A DNA stretch of 64,000 nucleotides from JAMXLO01 sp963776505 (GTDB lineage Bacteria > Pseudomonadota > Alphaproteobacteria > Acetobacterales > Acetobacteraceae): contig CAVZNH010000015.1 in NCBI GenBank assembly GCA_963776505.1, positions 1 to 64,000 on the forward strand. Reading direction: 5' to 3'. Below the pieces are notes generated by a model. It ran no database searches. It saw nothing but the letters and a program-made list of their open reading frames with translations, and was not told the origin of the DNA. Positions 1 to 9,824 of this stretch are shown one piece after another; position 1 is the first letter of the stretch, and every line of letters starts with the position of its first letter. Both the position numbers and the translations under genes were made by a program.

Positions 1-93
1 CCGCAGCAGACATCTGAGCAGCTACCACCGCGCTTGAGTGAATGTCTGCATTAGAGTTATGGCGAGGCGGCCTGGAATGACCGCCATGGGCGC
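1..93 (+). repeat. Diverged direct repeat, copy A
   Basis: This stretch aligns without gaps to 4341..4433 in the same orientation, with 76 of 93 positions identical by eye. Shared blocks include gctaccacc, gtctgca, ggcgaggcg and ccatgggcgc. The repeat may continue left of the window edge. The two copies bracket the MoxR/DUF58/DUF4129 operon. I recognise no coding sequence, insertion-sequence end or tRNA in it. Confidence 0.75.
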
Positions 94-193
94 AATTCGA
101 CCGTTCGAACCCTGCAAGCCGGAACTTCGGCAAAACTGCGGAAAACGGTGGACAGGGCGCATTCGATGACTGTCGGGATTGAGTAATGGCCTT

Positions 194-1635
194 TCAACCG
201 GGGTGCAGGTCCTCAAGATGGTTGCTTGCCTCCCGGCTGGCGGAAATCGCGGCATCCTCGATTGCGACGTCGCCATACCGCGCGCATTCGTAGTTCTCCG
301 TGATGAGCTTAACCGCCGCAGAGGCCATCGGAATCGCCTCCAGCAGTTCGCGTTGCAACTCGTTCGGCGTGGTCGCTGGATGCCGGGCATGACCATTCGC
401 CATCGCCCAACGAAGGAGGCGGCGATAGATCTCGCGGATGTCGCCGGCACCTGGCGCTACCATCATCTTCATGGATATCGGGTTCCATCGCTCCGTCGCG
501 CCGAAGACTCCCTTCGCCCGCGCGCGAAAGCGGTCGCAGAGAGCGCGCCATGCGGTCATGAACTGGTCGCGGAAGAGTAGCCAGGACCATAGCGAACTGC
601 GCTCTTCGTCAACATGTTCTGCCGGACGGTTGCGGGAACGCCGGGCCAGGAAACACACAAACAGCATGGCCAGTAACGTCAGCAGCATTGCTGGCACGAA
701 TGAGGGAATGTTGAATGGGATTCAGTGAACTCGTAAGTCTGCTGCCAGGGCGGTAACACCAACGGTGCTGGGTCGACTGCCTGCGTCGCCCGATGCCAGG
801 CAAACGGGAACAGGCTGGTAAGCCAATACAGGACCATCCCCAGCCAGTAGAACAACCACACGAAGCCGAACCATAAAAGTAGCACAGCCAGAATGCCGAC
901 GTGCATCAGCCAGCTCACTGCCGGCGCCACGCCGTTGCAGAGCAATAGCCCGACCGCGACAATTGCGGTGATCGGCACCAGCAATGCTACGATCCAGGCA
1001 AGCGATACGGGCCGTGTGGCCGTCGCTCGCCCATCCAGTGTCTGGACGTGCTCAAGCGCGATCGCGACCGGCGCAATGATGAAATACCCCAACACCAGAA
1101 GCTGAAGACTGTCGGTGAACCGAGCGACGCCGGTTCCTTTGCCGAGACCGAGCAACGCCGACAGCGCCACCAGCGCGGCTGCGCCGCCGAGGAACCGTCG
1201 GCGCAGCGCATCAGTGCCGGCCGGCACGGCGCCGAGCCACAAACCACGGCACCACACCGCTAATCCCAAGGCGCCGAAAGCGACAAGGGTGGTTGTGCCC
1301 GGCTGCACGTCGTGCAGCAGAGCTATGGCGCGCTCTGCCCAGCCGCGCGGCCCCCAGTTTTCCCCCGGCCCCAGAACCGCCAGCAGCCAGAGTGGCAGAA
1401 CCACCAGCGAGACCGGCAGCAGGAGAAGATGGTTGCGTGGGCGCCGCCAGGGCAGCGATGCGCTCGCGCGCCCAAGCAAGGCTGCCATCACGATCAAGGC
1501 CACGATCGCGCCAAATGCGGGGTAGGTGGAATCCGGCGGCGTCAGCACCATAACCCAGGCGTAGAACCAGACCGCCTCCATTGCTGCCTGGGCGGCGGGA
1601 GCGAAGATGTCATTGACCCAGGACCAACGCCTCAT
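194..1635 (-). CDS. DUF4129-type multi-pass membrane protein (frameshifted near 722)
   Basis: The N-terminal part (1635 to about 725) is a hydrophobic protein of roughly 300 residues with seven or eight predicted membrane spans, starting MRRWSWVND. The reading frame then breaks. The next frame continues IPFNIPSF, one more membrane span (MLLTLLAMLFVCFLARR) and a soluble tail with the IREIYRRLLRWA and TPNELQRELLE motifs typical of the DUF4129 C-terminal domain. Adding one base in the GAA/TCC run near 722-725 joins both parts into about 480 codons, a normal family length. Downstream of moxR and DUF58, such proteins form an envelope-associated module of unresolved function. The start overlaps the DUF58 gene, suggesting translational coupling. 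Two separate overlapping genes remain possible. Confidence 0.75.
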
Positions 1636-2827
1636 GTTCTGTCCAATGCTCATCGTACGGGATGCGCAGAGTAGGAACCCGTTCAATCGGGCTCGCGTCG
1701 TGGTCGCGCGTGATCTGCAGCACCAATACTGCGCGCCCGCGGCGCTGCACATCACACAACGTAGCGAGCAAAAAGGCGTCCAATATCGTGGTGATAAGCA
1801 ACAAGGTTGCACCGGCCGGGAGACGCGGGTCATGAGCTGCAAGCATCGACGGCAGCGAACCCCGTGCGGCAATGGTTGCACGGGCCAGTGTTTCCAACAC
1901 TGTACGAAATTGCCCGGGCGCTGCCGACGGCCGGATTTCGATCGGCATGCCGCTGCTATAGCCGTTGCCGCGCATGCCGATGGCCCAGCCGCGTTCGGTG
2001 CCATACGCCGCCAGCGACGCGGCGACACTGATCGCAAACTCCATACCCTCGTGCTCCCAACTATCCCAACCGGAGGTCGCCGTCTGGAAGTTCAGGACGA
2101 TGTCGAGGATCGGCGTGGTACTCGGTTCCGACACACGGACCATCAGAGTGTCACGCCGCGCCGAGGCGCGCCAATCTATACTGCGGTATGGATCGCCTTG
2201 CGTGTATTCGCGCGTGCCGATGGTACGAACCGGATCAGTCAGGAGATTGCGTCGCGCGGCATCACGGCCAAGCATCCGATTAGACGGCAGCCGCCCGAGC
2301 ACCACCCGAAAAATCTTTGGATAGACGATCAGGTGGTCGAGTCCACTCTGCCTCTCGTATTTCGCCAATGTGCCGAGATAATCGCCCGATGCCAGGGACG
2401 CCGGGCCGAACACTAACTCGCCCCGGCGGGTGCAGCGCACCTGCATTCGCCGCACCACGCGCTGGTACGGCAACATGGCGACGATCATCGTCAAGCAGTG
2501 CGTCAGGTCGGTGCCGCCCGCGCGCATCGTCCCTCCGTCGATGCGCAGGCCGCGCGGCACAACATCGTCGACCTGCAACCAGGTCAGCGGCAGTGGCTTC
2601 AGGTTGATGAGTTCGGTGGTCAGCTCGATGGTCTCGCCAAACACGGCGCGGTCGGTGCTGAGTTGCCTTCGATAGCTCACTCCGACCAGGCAGTAGTGCT
2701 GCCATAGCAGCAGCGACGACGAGGCCAGCAGTGCCAGCATTACGGCCAGCGTCAGCAGCGCATCCCCAGTCCACACGGCAACGACGCCGATCAGTGCAAG
2801 GGCCAGTAACCACAGGGGGGCCAGCAT
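1610..2827 (-). CDS. DUF58 domain protein
   Basis: This 405-residue protein begins with two closely spaced hydrophobic segments (residues 1-45), giving a short membrane-anchored N-terminus. A cytosolic region follows that holds the DUF58 signature around YTQGDPYRSIDWRASARRD (about residues 220-240). DUF58 proteins resemble a von Willebrand A fold and are almost always encoded next to a MoxR AAA+ ATPase, as here. They are thought to be targets or adaptors of the ATPase, but the exact role is unknown. The start lies inside the 3' end of moxR, so the genes overlap by 37 bases. The stop overlaps the start of the DUF4129 gene. No defects are visible. Confidence 0.9.
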   Translation of the reverse strand: MLAPLWLLALALIGVVAVWTGDALLTLAVMLALLASSSLLLWQHYCLVGVSYRRQLSTDRAVFGETIELTTELINLKPLPLTWLQVDDVVPRGLRIDGGTMRAGGTDLTHCLTMIVAMLPYQRVVRRMQVRCTRRGELVFGPASLASGDYLGTLAKYERQSGLDHLIVYPKIFRVVLGRLPSNRMLGRDAARRNLLTDPVRTIGTREYTQGDPYRSIDWRASARRDTLMVRVSEPSTTPILDIVLNFQTATSGWDSWEHEGMEFAISVAASLAAYGTERGWAIGMRGNGYSSGMPIEIRPSAAPGQFRTVLETLARATIAARGSLPSMLAAHDPRLPAGATLLLITTILDAFLLATLCDVQRRGRAVLVLQITRDHDASPIERVPTLRIPYDEHWTEHEALVLGQ

Positions 2828-3864
2828 TTCTGCTCAGCCGGACGGATGTCGGGCCAAGCGCCGTCCTCCACCTCGTCTTCAACCGGCACCGGCACCGAGG
2901 CGATGATTTGCGCTAAAAGCACGGTCAAATCCTGCGTCCTGAGCCGCGCCTCGATGCTCGGGATCACGCGATGGCCGAGCACGGCGGGCGCAAGCTCCTT
3001 GATGTCGTCCGGACGTACGAAGTTTCGGCCGCGAATACACGCCAGCGCTCGAGCGCCGCGGAACAGCGCCAGCGTTGCGCGAGGACTTGCACCGATAGCG
3101 AGGTCAGCACGCCCACGTGTCGCTCGGACCACAGCAACCAGGTAGTCGCGCACCGCCTCCGCGACATGGACCCGCGTCGCGGCCGCACTGAGCAGCCGCA
3201 GATCGTCCGGTGACAGCACCGGAGCCAGGTCCGCGAGAGGGTTGGCGTCCGCGACCCGCAGCAGGATCGCTGTTTCCTCCACCGCGCTGGGATAGCCCAA
3301 CCCCATTCGCAGGAAGAACCGGTCAAGCTGCGCCTCGGGCAATGGGAAGGTGCCCTCCAGCTCAATGGGGTTCTGCGTGGCCAGCACGAGGAAGGGCCGC
3401 GGCATTGGCAGGGTCGCGCCGTCCGCAGTCACCTGGCGCTCTTCCATGGCTTCGAGCAATGCCGATTGGGTGCGTGGCGTTGCCCGGTTGATCTCGTCAG
3501 CCAATACAATGCTAGCGAACAGCGGACCAGGCCGGAACACGAACTCGCGCGTCCTCTGGTCCAGGATCTGCGAGCCGGTGATGTCCGACGGCAGGAGATC
3601 GGGTGTGAACTGGATCCGCTTGAAGCTGCATCCAAGCGAACTTGCGAGCGCCTTTGCCAGCAGCGTCTTGCCGACACCGGGTAGGTCTTCGATCAAGACG
3701 TGCCCCTCGCACATAAGCGCGACAAGCAGGAGCTCGATTGCGTTCGGCTTGCCGACCACCGCGCGGGCAATATTCGCGGAGAGGCGAGCGGCCAGAGCCG
3801 CACCCGACATGCCATTGGCGGCGCTGGCCATCTGGTCCATCGGCAGCAGCGCCTCATCGCTCAT
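2791..3864 (-). CDS. moxR: MoxR family AAA+ ATPase
   Basis: This 357-residue AAA+ protein has Walker A GVGKTLLAKALA (about residues 60-72) and Walker B VLADEINRATPRTQ followed by SALLEAMEE, the exact MoxR form. Sensor 1 is LATQNPIE, followed by PEAQLDRFFLR. MoxR ATPases act as chaperones for assembly or activation of partner proteins, usually with the adjacent DUF58 protein. The start MSDEALLPMD was chosen because a GGAGAGA ribosome-binding site precedes it by a few bases; an upstream in-frame extension lacks similarity. It is the first gene of a three-gene leftward operon with overlapping junctions. The final residues after DIRPAEQ may be non-native, because the frame runs on into the DUF58 gene. 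Confidence 0.93.
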   Translation of the reverse strand: MSDEALLPMDQMASAANGMSGAALAARLSANIARAVVGKPNAIELLLVALMCEGHVLIEDLPGVGKTLLAKALASSLGCSFKRIQFTPDLLPSDITGSQILDQRTREFVFRPGPLFASIVLADEINRATPRTQSALLEAMEERQVTADGATLPMPRPFLVLATQNPIELEGTFPLPEAQLDRFFLRMGLGYPSAVEETAILLRVADANPLADLAPVLSPDDLRLLSAAATRVHVAEAVRDYLVAVVRATRGRADLAIGASPRATLALFRGARALACIRGRNFVRPDDIKELAPAVLGHRVIPSIEARLRTQDLTVLLAQIIASVPVPVEDEVEDGAWPDIRPAEQKCWPPCGYWPLH

Positions 3865-4904
3865 CGGTCTCTCCGTCCCCCACCCGCATTCCACTTTGCG
3901 TGGTTTGCCCGGCCAGAGACCAGTGCACACTCGCTACGCCGAGGCAATGGTGCAAGTTCCGTGCCGAGGCATTTGTGAGCGGGCGTCCTTGCCAAACTCT
4001 TTGCCGCCCGACCTTGGCCACCGGACTGGCAGGCGGCCAAACCCGGCCCATGGCTTAACGCGCCGCCTGTAAGCGTGCTTTCTCTGCTCGCCCAATGGAC
4101 CTCTGCCAGCGAAGATCGCGCGAGTGGTGATGATGGGTTGGAACGCGGAGCGCTGCCCGGGCCGTACCCTGGCTCTGCGGCTGGTCCTCTCCGCTACGCT
4201 GGTATCGCGGCGGTCGCGAGGCATGGGAGTAGCAGGTCTGCCCGAGATCGAACTCGTGATGCAGGCTGATAGGTTCTATAACTTGCAGCTCGCGCGTATC
4301 CAGGGATGCCGCTTCATGCGAGCGTTCGGCAGCTTTCCACCCACAGCAGGCATCTGCGCAGCTACCACCACACTCGGATCAACGTCTGCATTCGAGTGAC
4401 GGCGAGGCGATCTGGAACGACCCCCATGGGCGCGGAGCAGACTCTCTCCATGTAGGCTCTCCACCCGTTCCATTCACGGAAGCCGCGCTGCCGTGGGTCG
4501 GCGGCGCCCTTGAGCTGACAGCGCGGCTTGCCCTATCAGGCGTTTGGCGGCTTGTATCCGGTCTTGGTCTGGTTGGCCTGCTTCATCGCCGCCTAGGCTT
4601 CCTGAGCAGTCAGTAGCGTCGTAGTTTCGAAGCGGGAAAACCCGCCTGTGGCCGTAGCCGACATCGAGCAGCCGACTGCGGCTTCGTTGTCCGGAAATTC
4701 ACAGATCGCAACACCGTCTGTACTCACCTAAGGCGAGGTAATAGCTATCTAGCCCGTCCTATTCATCGCATTGAAGTTGATGGTGCTGTCTGAGGAGCAG
4801 GCGCGTTGCTGCATGTCGCCTGTTTCATCGCGAAGTCAGTCAGGTTCATGACGGCGTTGATGTTGGCGGGATCGGGTGTGTGCGGGGACGGAGCACCCGT
4901 CGTG
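3865..4904. other. Intergenic region, no gene seen
   Basis: About 1 kb lies between the moxR start and the IS1380 transposase gene. It contains copy B of the 93-bp repeat (4341..4433). Short open frames occur on both strands but none has a ribosome-binding site or recognisable protein similarity. The moxR promoter should lie at its left edge and the left end of the IS1380 element somewhere near its right edge. I could not identify either. Confidence 0.6.
4341..4433 (+). repeat. Diverged direct repeat, copy B
   Basis: This is the second copy of the 93-bp sequence at 1..93, offset by 4340 bases, with 17 mismatches and no gaps. The absence of indels over 93 bases suggests a conserved unit, not a chance match. 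It lies upstream of moxR, while copy A lies downstream of the operon end. Confidence 0.75.
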
Positions 4905-6248
4905 TTACGGTCCGGCGGGCTGGAGGCTAATGGCGATGCGGCGAAACAATGCGTGGTCCGGGCATGCTGCCGCAAAGGCGACGCGGACGCGTGTGGCGGT
5001 CTCGGTGATGCGTGCGGCGATTTTGACGAGGCGCATCCGCAGGGTGGTGAACTCGGCGTTGGCGAGCGGATGCGGCTTGTCGATGGTGTCGCGCACCGTC
5101 AGCATCAGCCAGTAGGCGGCGGTATGCAGCACGAGACGCACCTGATTGGCGAGTGCCGAGCGACAACTGGTCCGATCGGAGGCAAGTTGGCTCTTGTGCA
5201 GCTTGATCAGGTTCTCGGCCTGGCCGCGCGCGCAGTAGAGCGTGTCGTAGAGCCATTCCGCGCTGCCGCCGTCCAGGTTGGTCACCACGTAGCGGATGTC
5301 CAACCCCTGGGTGCTGGCTTCGATGCGTGCCGCCACGCGCCGCTCGCAGCTCCAGGATTTGGCGCCATAGCGGGTCTCGGTATAGCGGCGTAGCACCGCC
5401 GCCTGGGCTTCGGCGCGGCGCACCCTGACATCGTCGGCAGCGATCTCGACCAGACGGCTCAGCACGCCGTTGCCCGGCAGGCCGAACACATAATCGACAT
5501 CGTTGGCCTCGCACCACGCCATCACCTCGGGACGGCTATAATGACCGTCACCACGGATGATCAGCCGCGTGGTCGGCCAATGGCTGCGAATGCGGCGCAC
5601 CAGGCGACGCAGATGACGGCGGACTTCGTCTCCCGATGGTGTTTTGCCAGGTCGCAGCAGCATCGCGACCGGACGGGAGGTGGCGGTCTCGTAGACATGG
5701 ATCGGCAGGAAGCAGCGTTCGTCGTAATGGGCGTTGAACAACGAAAGCTGCTGATGGCCGTGCACGACATCGACGGTGTCATCGATGTCCAGCGTGACAG
5801 CGACAGGCGGGCGTGGGTAGCTGGCGCAATAGGCGTCGATCATCGCGTAGGTCATGCGCACCACCTCACGCAGACTTGGCGCATTCTCCCAACGCGACAT
5901 CGTCGGCTGAGAGCACAGATCATCACCGGTATCAGGCAGACGTCCGCAGGCCAGTTTGAAGCCGGGGTCGGTGCGCAGATGATCGAGATCGTCGGCGTCC
6001 TGGTAACCGCAGGCAATGGCGAGCATGCGCGCGCGCAGAATATCGACGACACTGTGTGTCACCAACAGCGGATTGCGCGGATCGGCAATCAAACCTGCCA
6101 GGCGATGGGCAATCCCGATACGCCGCTCGGCAGCAGCCAGAAGCATCACACCGCCATCCGAGGTGAGACGGCCACCATCGAACGCAGCAGTGACTTTCTT
6201 GCGTCCGACGGCTGGAAACCAGAACGGCTCAGTCGTATCGTTGTGCAT
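4905..6248 (-). CDS. IS1380 family transposase
   Basis: This is a DDE transposase of about 447 residues. The N-terminus carries the IS1380 hallmark FPAVGRKKVTAAFDGG and LTSDGGVMLLAAAERR. The catalytic region includes TLDIDDTVDVVHG (first Asp), LIIRGDGHYSRPEV (second Asp) and the RGQAENLIKLHKSQL segment near the catalytic Glu. The start MHNDTTEPFW was preferred over one 51 bases upstream because family members begin just before the AVGRKK motif. Length and C-terminus look complete, so the gene may be active. The terminal inverted repeats of the element were not resolved. Confidence 0.9.
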   Translation of the reverse strand: MHNDTTEPFWFPAVGRKKVTAAFDGGRLTSDGGVMLLAAAERRIGIAHRLAGLIADPRNPLLVTHSVVDILRARMLAIACGYQDADDLDHLRTDPGFKLACGRLPDTGDDLCSQPTMSRWENAPSLREVVRMTYAMIDAYCASYPRPPVAVTLDIDDTVDVVHGHQQLSLFNAHYDERCFLPIHVYETATSRPVAMLLRPGKTPSGDEVRRHLRRLVRRIRSHWPTTRLIIRGDGHYSRPEVMAWCEANDVDYVFGLPGNGVLSRLVEIAADDVRVRRAEAQAAVLRRYTETRYGAKSWSCERRVAARIEASTQGLDIRYVVTNLDGGSAEWLYDTLYCARGQAENLIKLHKSQLASDRTSCRSALANQVRLVLHTAAYWLMLTVRDTIDKPHPLANAEFTTLRMRLVKIAARITETATRVRVAFAAACPDHALFRRIAISLQPAGP

Positions 6249-6461
6249 GGCGGGTGTGGCTCGGTGTGATCGGGTGGACGGGATGGTCTCGACACCCAAT
6301 CCGTAAACAAGATCAGACCCTTATGCGACACCCGCCAGCGAATCCCAGCTATGCGGTGAATAAGAGCGGCTAGCTTACCGCCGAAGCCTCGACCAGTGCC
6401 TTCGCCGCACAGTACGATCGTGTGGCTTGCCAACGAGCGCCTTGGCCGAGGTGCTGGTCCT

Positions 6462-6476
6462 TACTGTGTCATAAAT
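6462..6476 (+). repeat. IS701 left terminal inverted repeat
   Basis: TACTGTGTCATAAAT is identical to the reverse complement of 7942..7956. It is immediately preceded by GTCCT. Confidence 0.88.
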
Positions 6477-6537
6477 ACCTTGCCCAATTCGACGCTGGTT
6501 TGTCAGGCATGGAGATTCTCACTCGTGGAGGCGGGGT

Positions 6538-7845
6538 GTGGGTCTCAGGTCCGGCAGAGCCAGCAGCAAATCACGGTTCTCGGCGTATGTCGAGGCACTG
6601 ACGGCGGCGCTTGGACATGCTGACCGTGCCAAACCATTCCGGTCATATTGCACCGGGCTGTTGCTACCGGGCCCGCGGAAGAGCGTGGAACCGATGGCGG
6701 CGCGGATCGAGCCGGCACGGGTGCAGGCAGCGCACCAGTCGCTGCATCACCTGGTCGCCAATGCTGACTGGTCAGACGAGGCAGTGCTCACCGCTGTACG
6801 TGAGCGATTGCTGCCTGAGATCGAGAGGCATGGCGCCATCCGTGCCTGGATCGTTGACGACACAGGGTTTCCGAAGAAGGGAACTCATTCGGTCGGGGTG
6901 GCGCGGCAATATTGCGGTCAGCTCGGCAAGCAGGACAATTGTCAGGTTGCGGTCAGCCTATCGATCGCCAACACACATGCGAGCCTGCCAATTGCCTATC
7001 GACTGTATCTGCCAGAAGCCTGGGCGAATGATCCCATTCGACGCAGCGAGGCTGGGGTCCCCGAGGCCGTCAGGTTCGAGACCAAACCACAGATCGCGCT
7101 CGGGCAGATCCGCGCTGCTCTGGCCGCCGGCATCCCGCCTGCTGTCGTCCTGACCGACGCAGGCTATGGTGTCGATACCGACTTCCGCGACGGCCTCACT
7201 GGCCTGCACCTGCTCTATGCTGTCGGCGTTCCATCCTCAACCAGTGTCTGGACACCGGGAACTGCACCGCTGCCGCCAAAACGCTGGCGCGGCTTTGGCC
7301 GTCCACCTTCGCTGATCCGTCGCGATCCCGCACACAAGCCAGTTTCCATCAAGCAACTGGCGATGGAATTGCCGAAGCGAGCCTGGCGTCGGATCACCTG
7401 GCGCGAAGGCACCAACACCCCACTCGTCTCTCGCTTTGCTGCCGTGCGGGTCCGGCCCGCGCATCGCGATTACAACCGCACCAGCCCCAGACCCGAGGAA
7501 TGGTGTCTGATCGAATGGCCAAAGGGCGAAGCGATGCCAACCAAATACTGGCTCTCAACGCTGCCTGAAGATACCAGGCTCCGCGATCTGGTCGATTTGG
7601 CCAAGCTGCGCTGGCGGATCGAACGCGACTATCAGGAGCTGAAGCAGGAACTCGGCCTCGGCCACTACGAGGGTCGCGGCTGGCGCGGCTTTCACCATCA
7701 CGCAACGCTCGCCATTGCCGCCTATGGATTCCTGCTCTCCGAGAGGGCGACGATTCCCCCCTCAGGACCACGCCGCCAAGCACCGATCCAAGCGCCTCCT
7801 CTACCCAGAGGTTACCGATCCCGCGGTTCCCCCCATTCGCCCTGA
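6538..7845 (+). CDS. IS701 family transposase
   Basis: This 435-residue DDE transposase carries the IS701 signature WIVDDTGFPKKGTHSVGV followed by ARQYCGQLGKQDNCQ (first catalytic Asp, about residues 103-140). VLTDAGYGVDTDFRD carries the second Asp, and LRWRIERDYQELKQELGL carries the catalytic Glu (about residue 365). The gene starts at a GTG 62 bases after the left inverted repeat and stops about 100 bases before the right one, as expected for a single-gene element. No internal damage is seen. Confidence 0.92.
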   Translation: MGLRSGRASSKSRFSAYVEALTAALGHADRAKPFRSYCTGLLLPGPRKSVEPMAARIEPARVQAAHQSLHHLVANADWSDEAVLTAVRERLLPEIERHGAIRAWIVDDTGFPKKGTHSVGVARQYCGQLGKQDNCQVAVSLSIANTHASLPIAYRLYLPEAWANDPIRRSEAGVPEAVRFETKPQIALGQIRAALAAGIPPAVVLTDAGYGVDTDFRDGLTGLHLLYAVGVPSSTSVWTPGTAPLPPKRWRGFGRPPSLIRRDPAHKPVSIKQLAMELPKRAWRRITWREGTNTPLVSRFAAVRVRPAHRDYNRTSPRPEEWCLIEWPKGEAMPTKYWLSTLPEDTRLRDLVDLAKLRWRIERDYQELKQELGLGHYEGRGWRGFHHHATLAIAAYGFLLSERATIPPSGPRRQAPIQAPPLPRGYRSRGSPHSP

Positions 7846-7941
7846 ACGGCACGTCAGCAATTCAATCGCAACCGTTCAAATCATCATCGCCAGCGCACTT
7901 GTCCGCTCGCTACAACGATGCCCTTGCTGCCAACAGATTTC

Positions 7942-7956
7942 ATTTATGACACAGTA
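7942..7956 (-). repeat. IS701 right terminal inverted repeat
   Basis: The reverse complement of this segment is TACTGTGTCATAAAT, a perfect match to the left end. It is immediately followed by the second GTCCT copy. Confidence 0.88.
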
Positions 7957-8437
7957 GTCCTAGTAAATTGCCAGCAAATCATGAAGTGAGGCATTGCATC
8001 CTCCTTGTTTCCGAGTTCGGGCGAAATTGTGAACTAGCAACGTGCTCTTCGCGCGCAGATTAGAGGGCAGGCCCGGTCAGCGGTCCGGGTCGTGCCAGCA
8101 GCGCGAAGAGGCACTCGCATCCAATTCCGCTAACCTTTCCCGTCAATGGACCTTTCCCTGTCAATCGGAATCCAACCGAGAATCGCCTGTGACGGCGCAA
8201 CTGAAGGGCTTATCGCTGCCGTTTATTCCGACGTTCACGGCCACAACCGCCTGATCGGCCCGCACGATGACCGCACACTGCTACATGCACACTGACCGAT
8301 TAGGCGATGCGCGACAGCGGCGGAAGGGTTGTTCGAAACTCGAAGGCGCCGTAGAGACGCGGTCAAGGCGCAGGAACAGATGCCTGTCTATGAGCAACAA
8401 GTTGCCGGTTTGGAGCATTGGGGGCCTTGGGTGGCCA
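7957..8437. other. Intergenic region, no gene seen
   Basis: About 480 bases lie between the IS701 right end and the stop of the FAD-linked oxidase gene. Only short frames without family similarity or convincing ribosome-binding sites are present. Its first bases are the second half of the IS701 target site. Confidence 0.6.
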
Positions 8438-9787
8438 TCAGTTCAGCAGCAAGCGGAAATAGTCATTCAATAGGCGCTCACCGGGGTCGAATTGTCGACG
8501 TGCATCCGCGAATGCTTTCAATCGCTCGCCGAACGCCTTGCGCACGATCGCCGGCGTCAGGCCATATGTTTGATTAAGCAGCGGCAGCCCACCACGATCA
8601 CTGCAGAATTGATTATAAGCCTCCAGGAAAGCTTTCCATCCTGGGTTGCCGGTTGATACCGGATCGATTGTGATGACCGGGCCGTCATAAGAATACGACA
8701 GGAGGGATTGCTGATCCTGCGCGATGCGGTAGCCAACATATAACAGATTCGACCGATAGCCGTGCTGATCATAATAGTCCCGGACAAATTGACAGAACTC
8801 CGGGAAGACCTTCGGAAATTGCGCCTCGGGGAAGGCAAACAGACTGAACGTGTAACGGCTGTCGTTGGATACGGCAGGGTAGTCGATGATCTGGTCGGGC
8901 GGAACAGTATTGTCGGCACGAATCAAATGTTCGAGCTTGAAGCGCAGCATGGCACCGAAGCCGTCGATGACCTCGTAGCGGATTTTCGGGATGGGAATGC
9001 TGGCCTCGATATCGTGGCCAAACCGGGGGCCGGCAGTGCCCCACAGGTAGTTTCGTAAAGCCCAGACTGAGTGGTTGGGATCGCCGCTCGCGCTCGGATT
9101 GTACCGACGGAATTCGACAGTGATCCTATCGGCGAACGGGAAGCAATAGTACATCATCAACTCGTCACGCGCCTTCAGCTCATCAAGCTTCGTAATGAAT
9201 TCACCCAGTGTATAGGTCTCGTGGTAAACTGCCATCGGGAGCAGCTGGCGAATCCGGTAGGTAACCTCGTACACAATGCCAAATGTGCCATAGCTTGAGC
9301 GGACCTTCTGTAGCAGCTCCGGTTGCGCTTCCGTCACTTCCAGCGGATCGCCGTTGGCCAGCACTAGCTTGACGCCGGTCACATAGGAGCCAACCTGGCC
9401 ATATTCGCCGGCGAAGGAGGCATCCTTTGTACCGGCACACGCCGCACTCCCGGCTGTCAGGCTGCCAATCTCTGTGTTTACGTAGAACTGCAAACCGCGC
9501 TTCAGCAGCTCCCCCGCCATGTCGATGTGACGCGCTCCAGCCTCAACTGTGATCGTATCTTCACCGATGTGGAGAACACGATTCATCTTGATACGGATCA
9601 GCGTGCCGCCTTCGGCAACACCGCAAGGTGCGGTGGAATGGTTCGAGCCAACTGCACGCACAGGTGCCGGATATTTTTCAACGTCCTTCATGACGCCGAT
9701 GATGTCGGCTACTGAAGTGGCGTCAACGATGACGCGCGGGTGGGAGATCAGATCGCCAAACCAGTTGCTCACTTCTGGATCGGTCAT
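8438..9787 (-). CDS. FAD-linked oxidase, sugar-lactone oxidase-like
   Basis: This 449-residue protein is of the vanillyl-alcohol oxidase/PCMH fold. The N-terminal FAD-binding half has VRAVGSNHSTAPCG, ITVEAGARHIDMAGEL and GLQFYVNTEIGSLTAGSAACAG, followed by YGTFGIVYEVTYRIR. The C-terminal part ends FDPGERLLNDYFRLLLN, matching the lactone-oxidase pattern (RFDPxxxFxNxYxxxLL). Relatives oxidise aldonolactones or similar alcohols using oxygen or a dehydrogenase partner. The substrate cannot be told here. I see no covalent-flavin His in the usual GHS(H) position; SNHST occupies that site. It is a single gene with its own start and may be co-oriented with the M23 gene upstream. Confidence 0.85.
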   Translation of the reverse strand: MTDPEVSNWFGDLISHPRVIVDATSVADIIGVMKDVEKYPAPVRAVGSNHSTAPCGVAEGGTLIRIKMNRVLHIGEDTITVEAGARHIDMAGELLKRGLQFYVNTEIGSLTAGSAACAGTKDASFAGEYGQVGSYVTGVKLVLANGDPLEVTEAQPELLQKVRSSYGTFGIVYEVTYRIRQLLPMAVYHETYTLGEFITKLDELKARDELMMYYCFPFADRITVEFRRYNPSASGDPNHSVWALRNYLWGTAGPRFGHDIEASIPIPKIRYEVIDGFGAMLRFKLEHLIRADNTVPPDQIIDYPAVSNDSRYTFSLFAFPEAQFPKVFPEFCQFVRDYYDQHGYRSNLLYVGYRIAQDQQSLLSYSYDGPVITIDPVSTGNPGWKAFLEAYNQFCSDRGGLPLLNQTYGLTPAIVRKAFGERLKAFADARRQFDPGERLLNDYFRLLLN

Positions 9788-9824
9788 GTCCTCACCTTGT
9801 TGCCCCAGAGATCATCGCACAATG

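Larger units (their letters stand above)
6462..7956 (+). mobile_element. Complete IS701-type insertion sequence
   Basis: This 1495-bp element is bounded by perfect 15-bp inverted repeats, TACTGTGTCATAAAT at 6462..6476 and its reverse complement at 7942..7956. It is flanked by a 5-bp direct duplication GTCCT (6457..6461 and 7957..7961), taken as the target duplication. The single transposase gene fills the interior. Perfect ends and an intact target duplication point to a recent insertion. Confidence 0.88.

Noticed and set aside
4740..6420. Terminal inverted repeats of the IS1380 element
   Set aside because: I compared both flanks of the transposase gene and found only short partial matches such as cgggtgt, so the element ends are not claimed.
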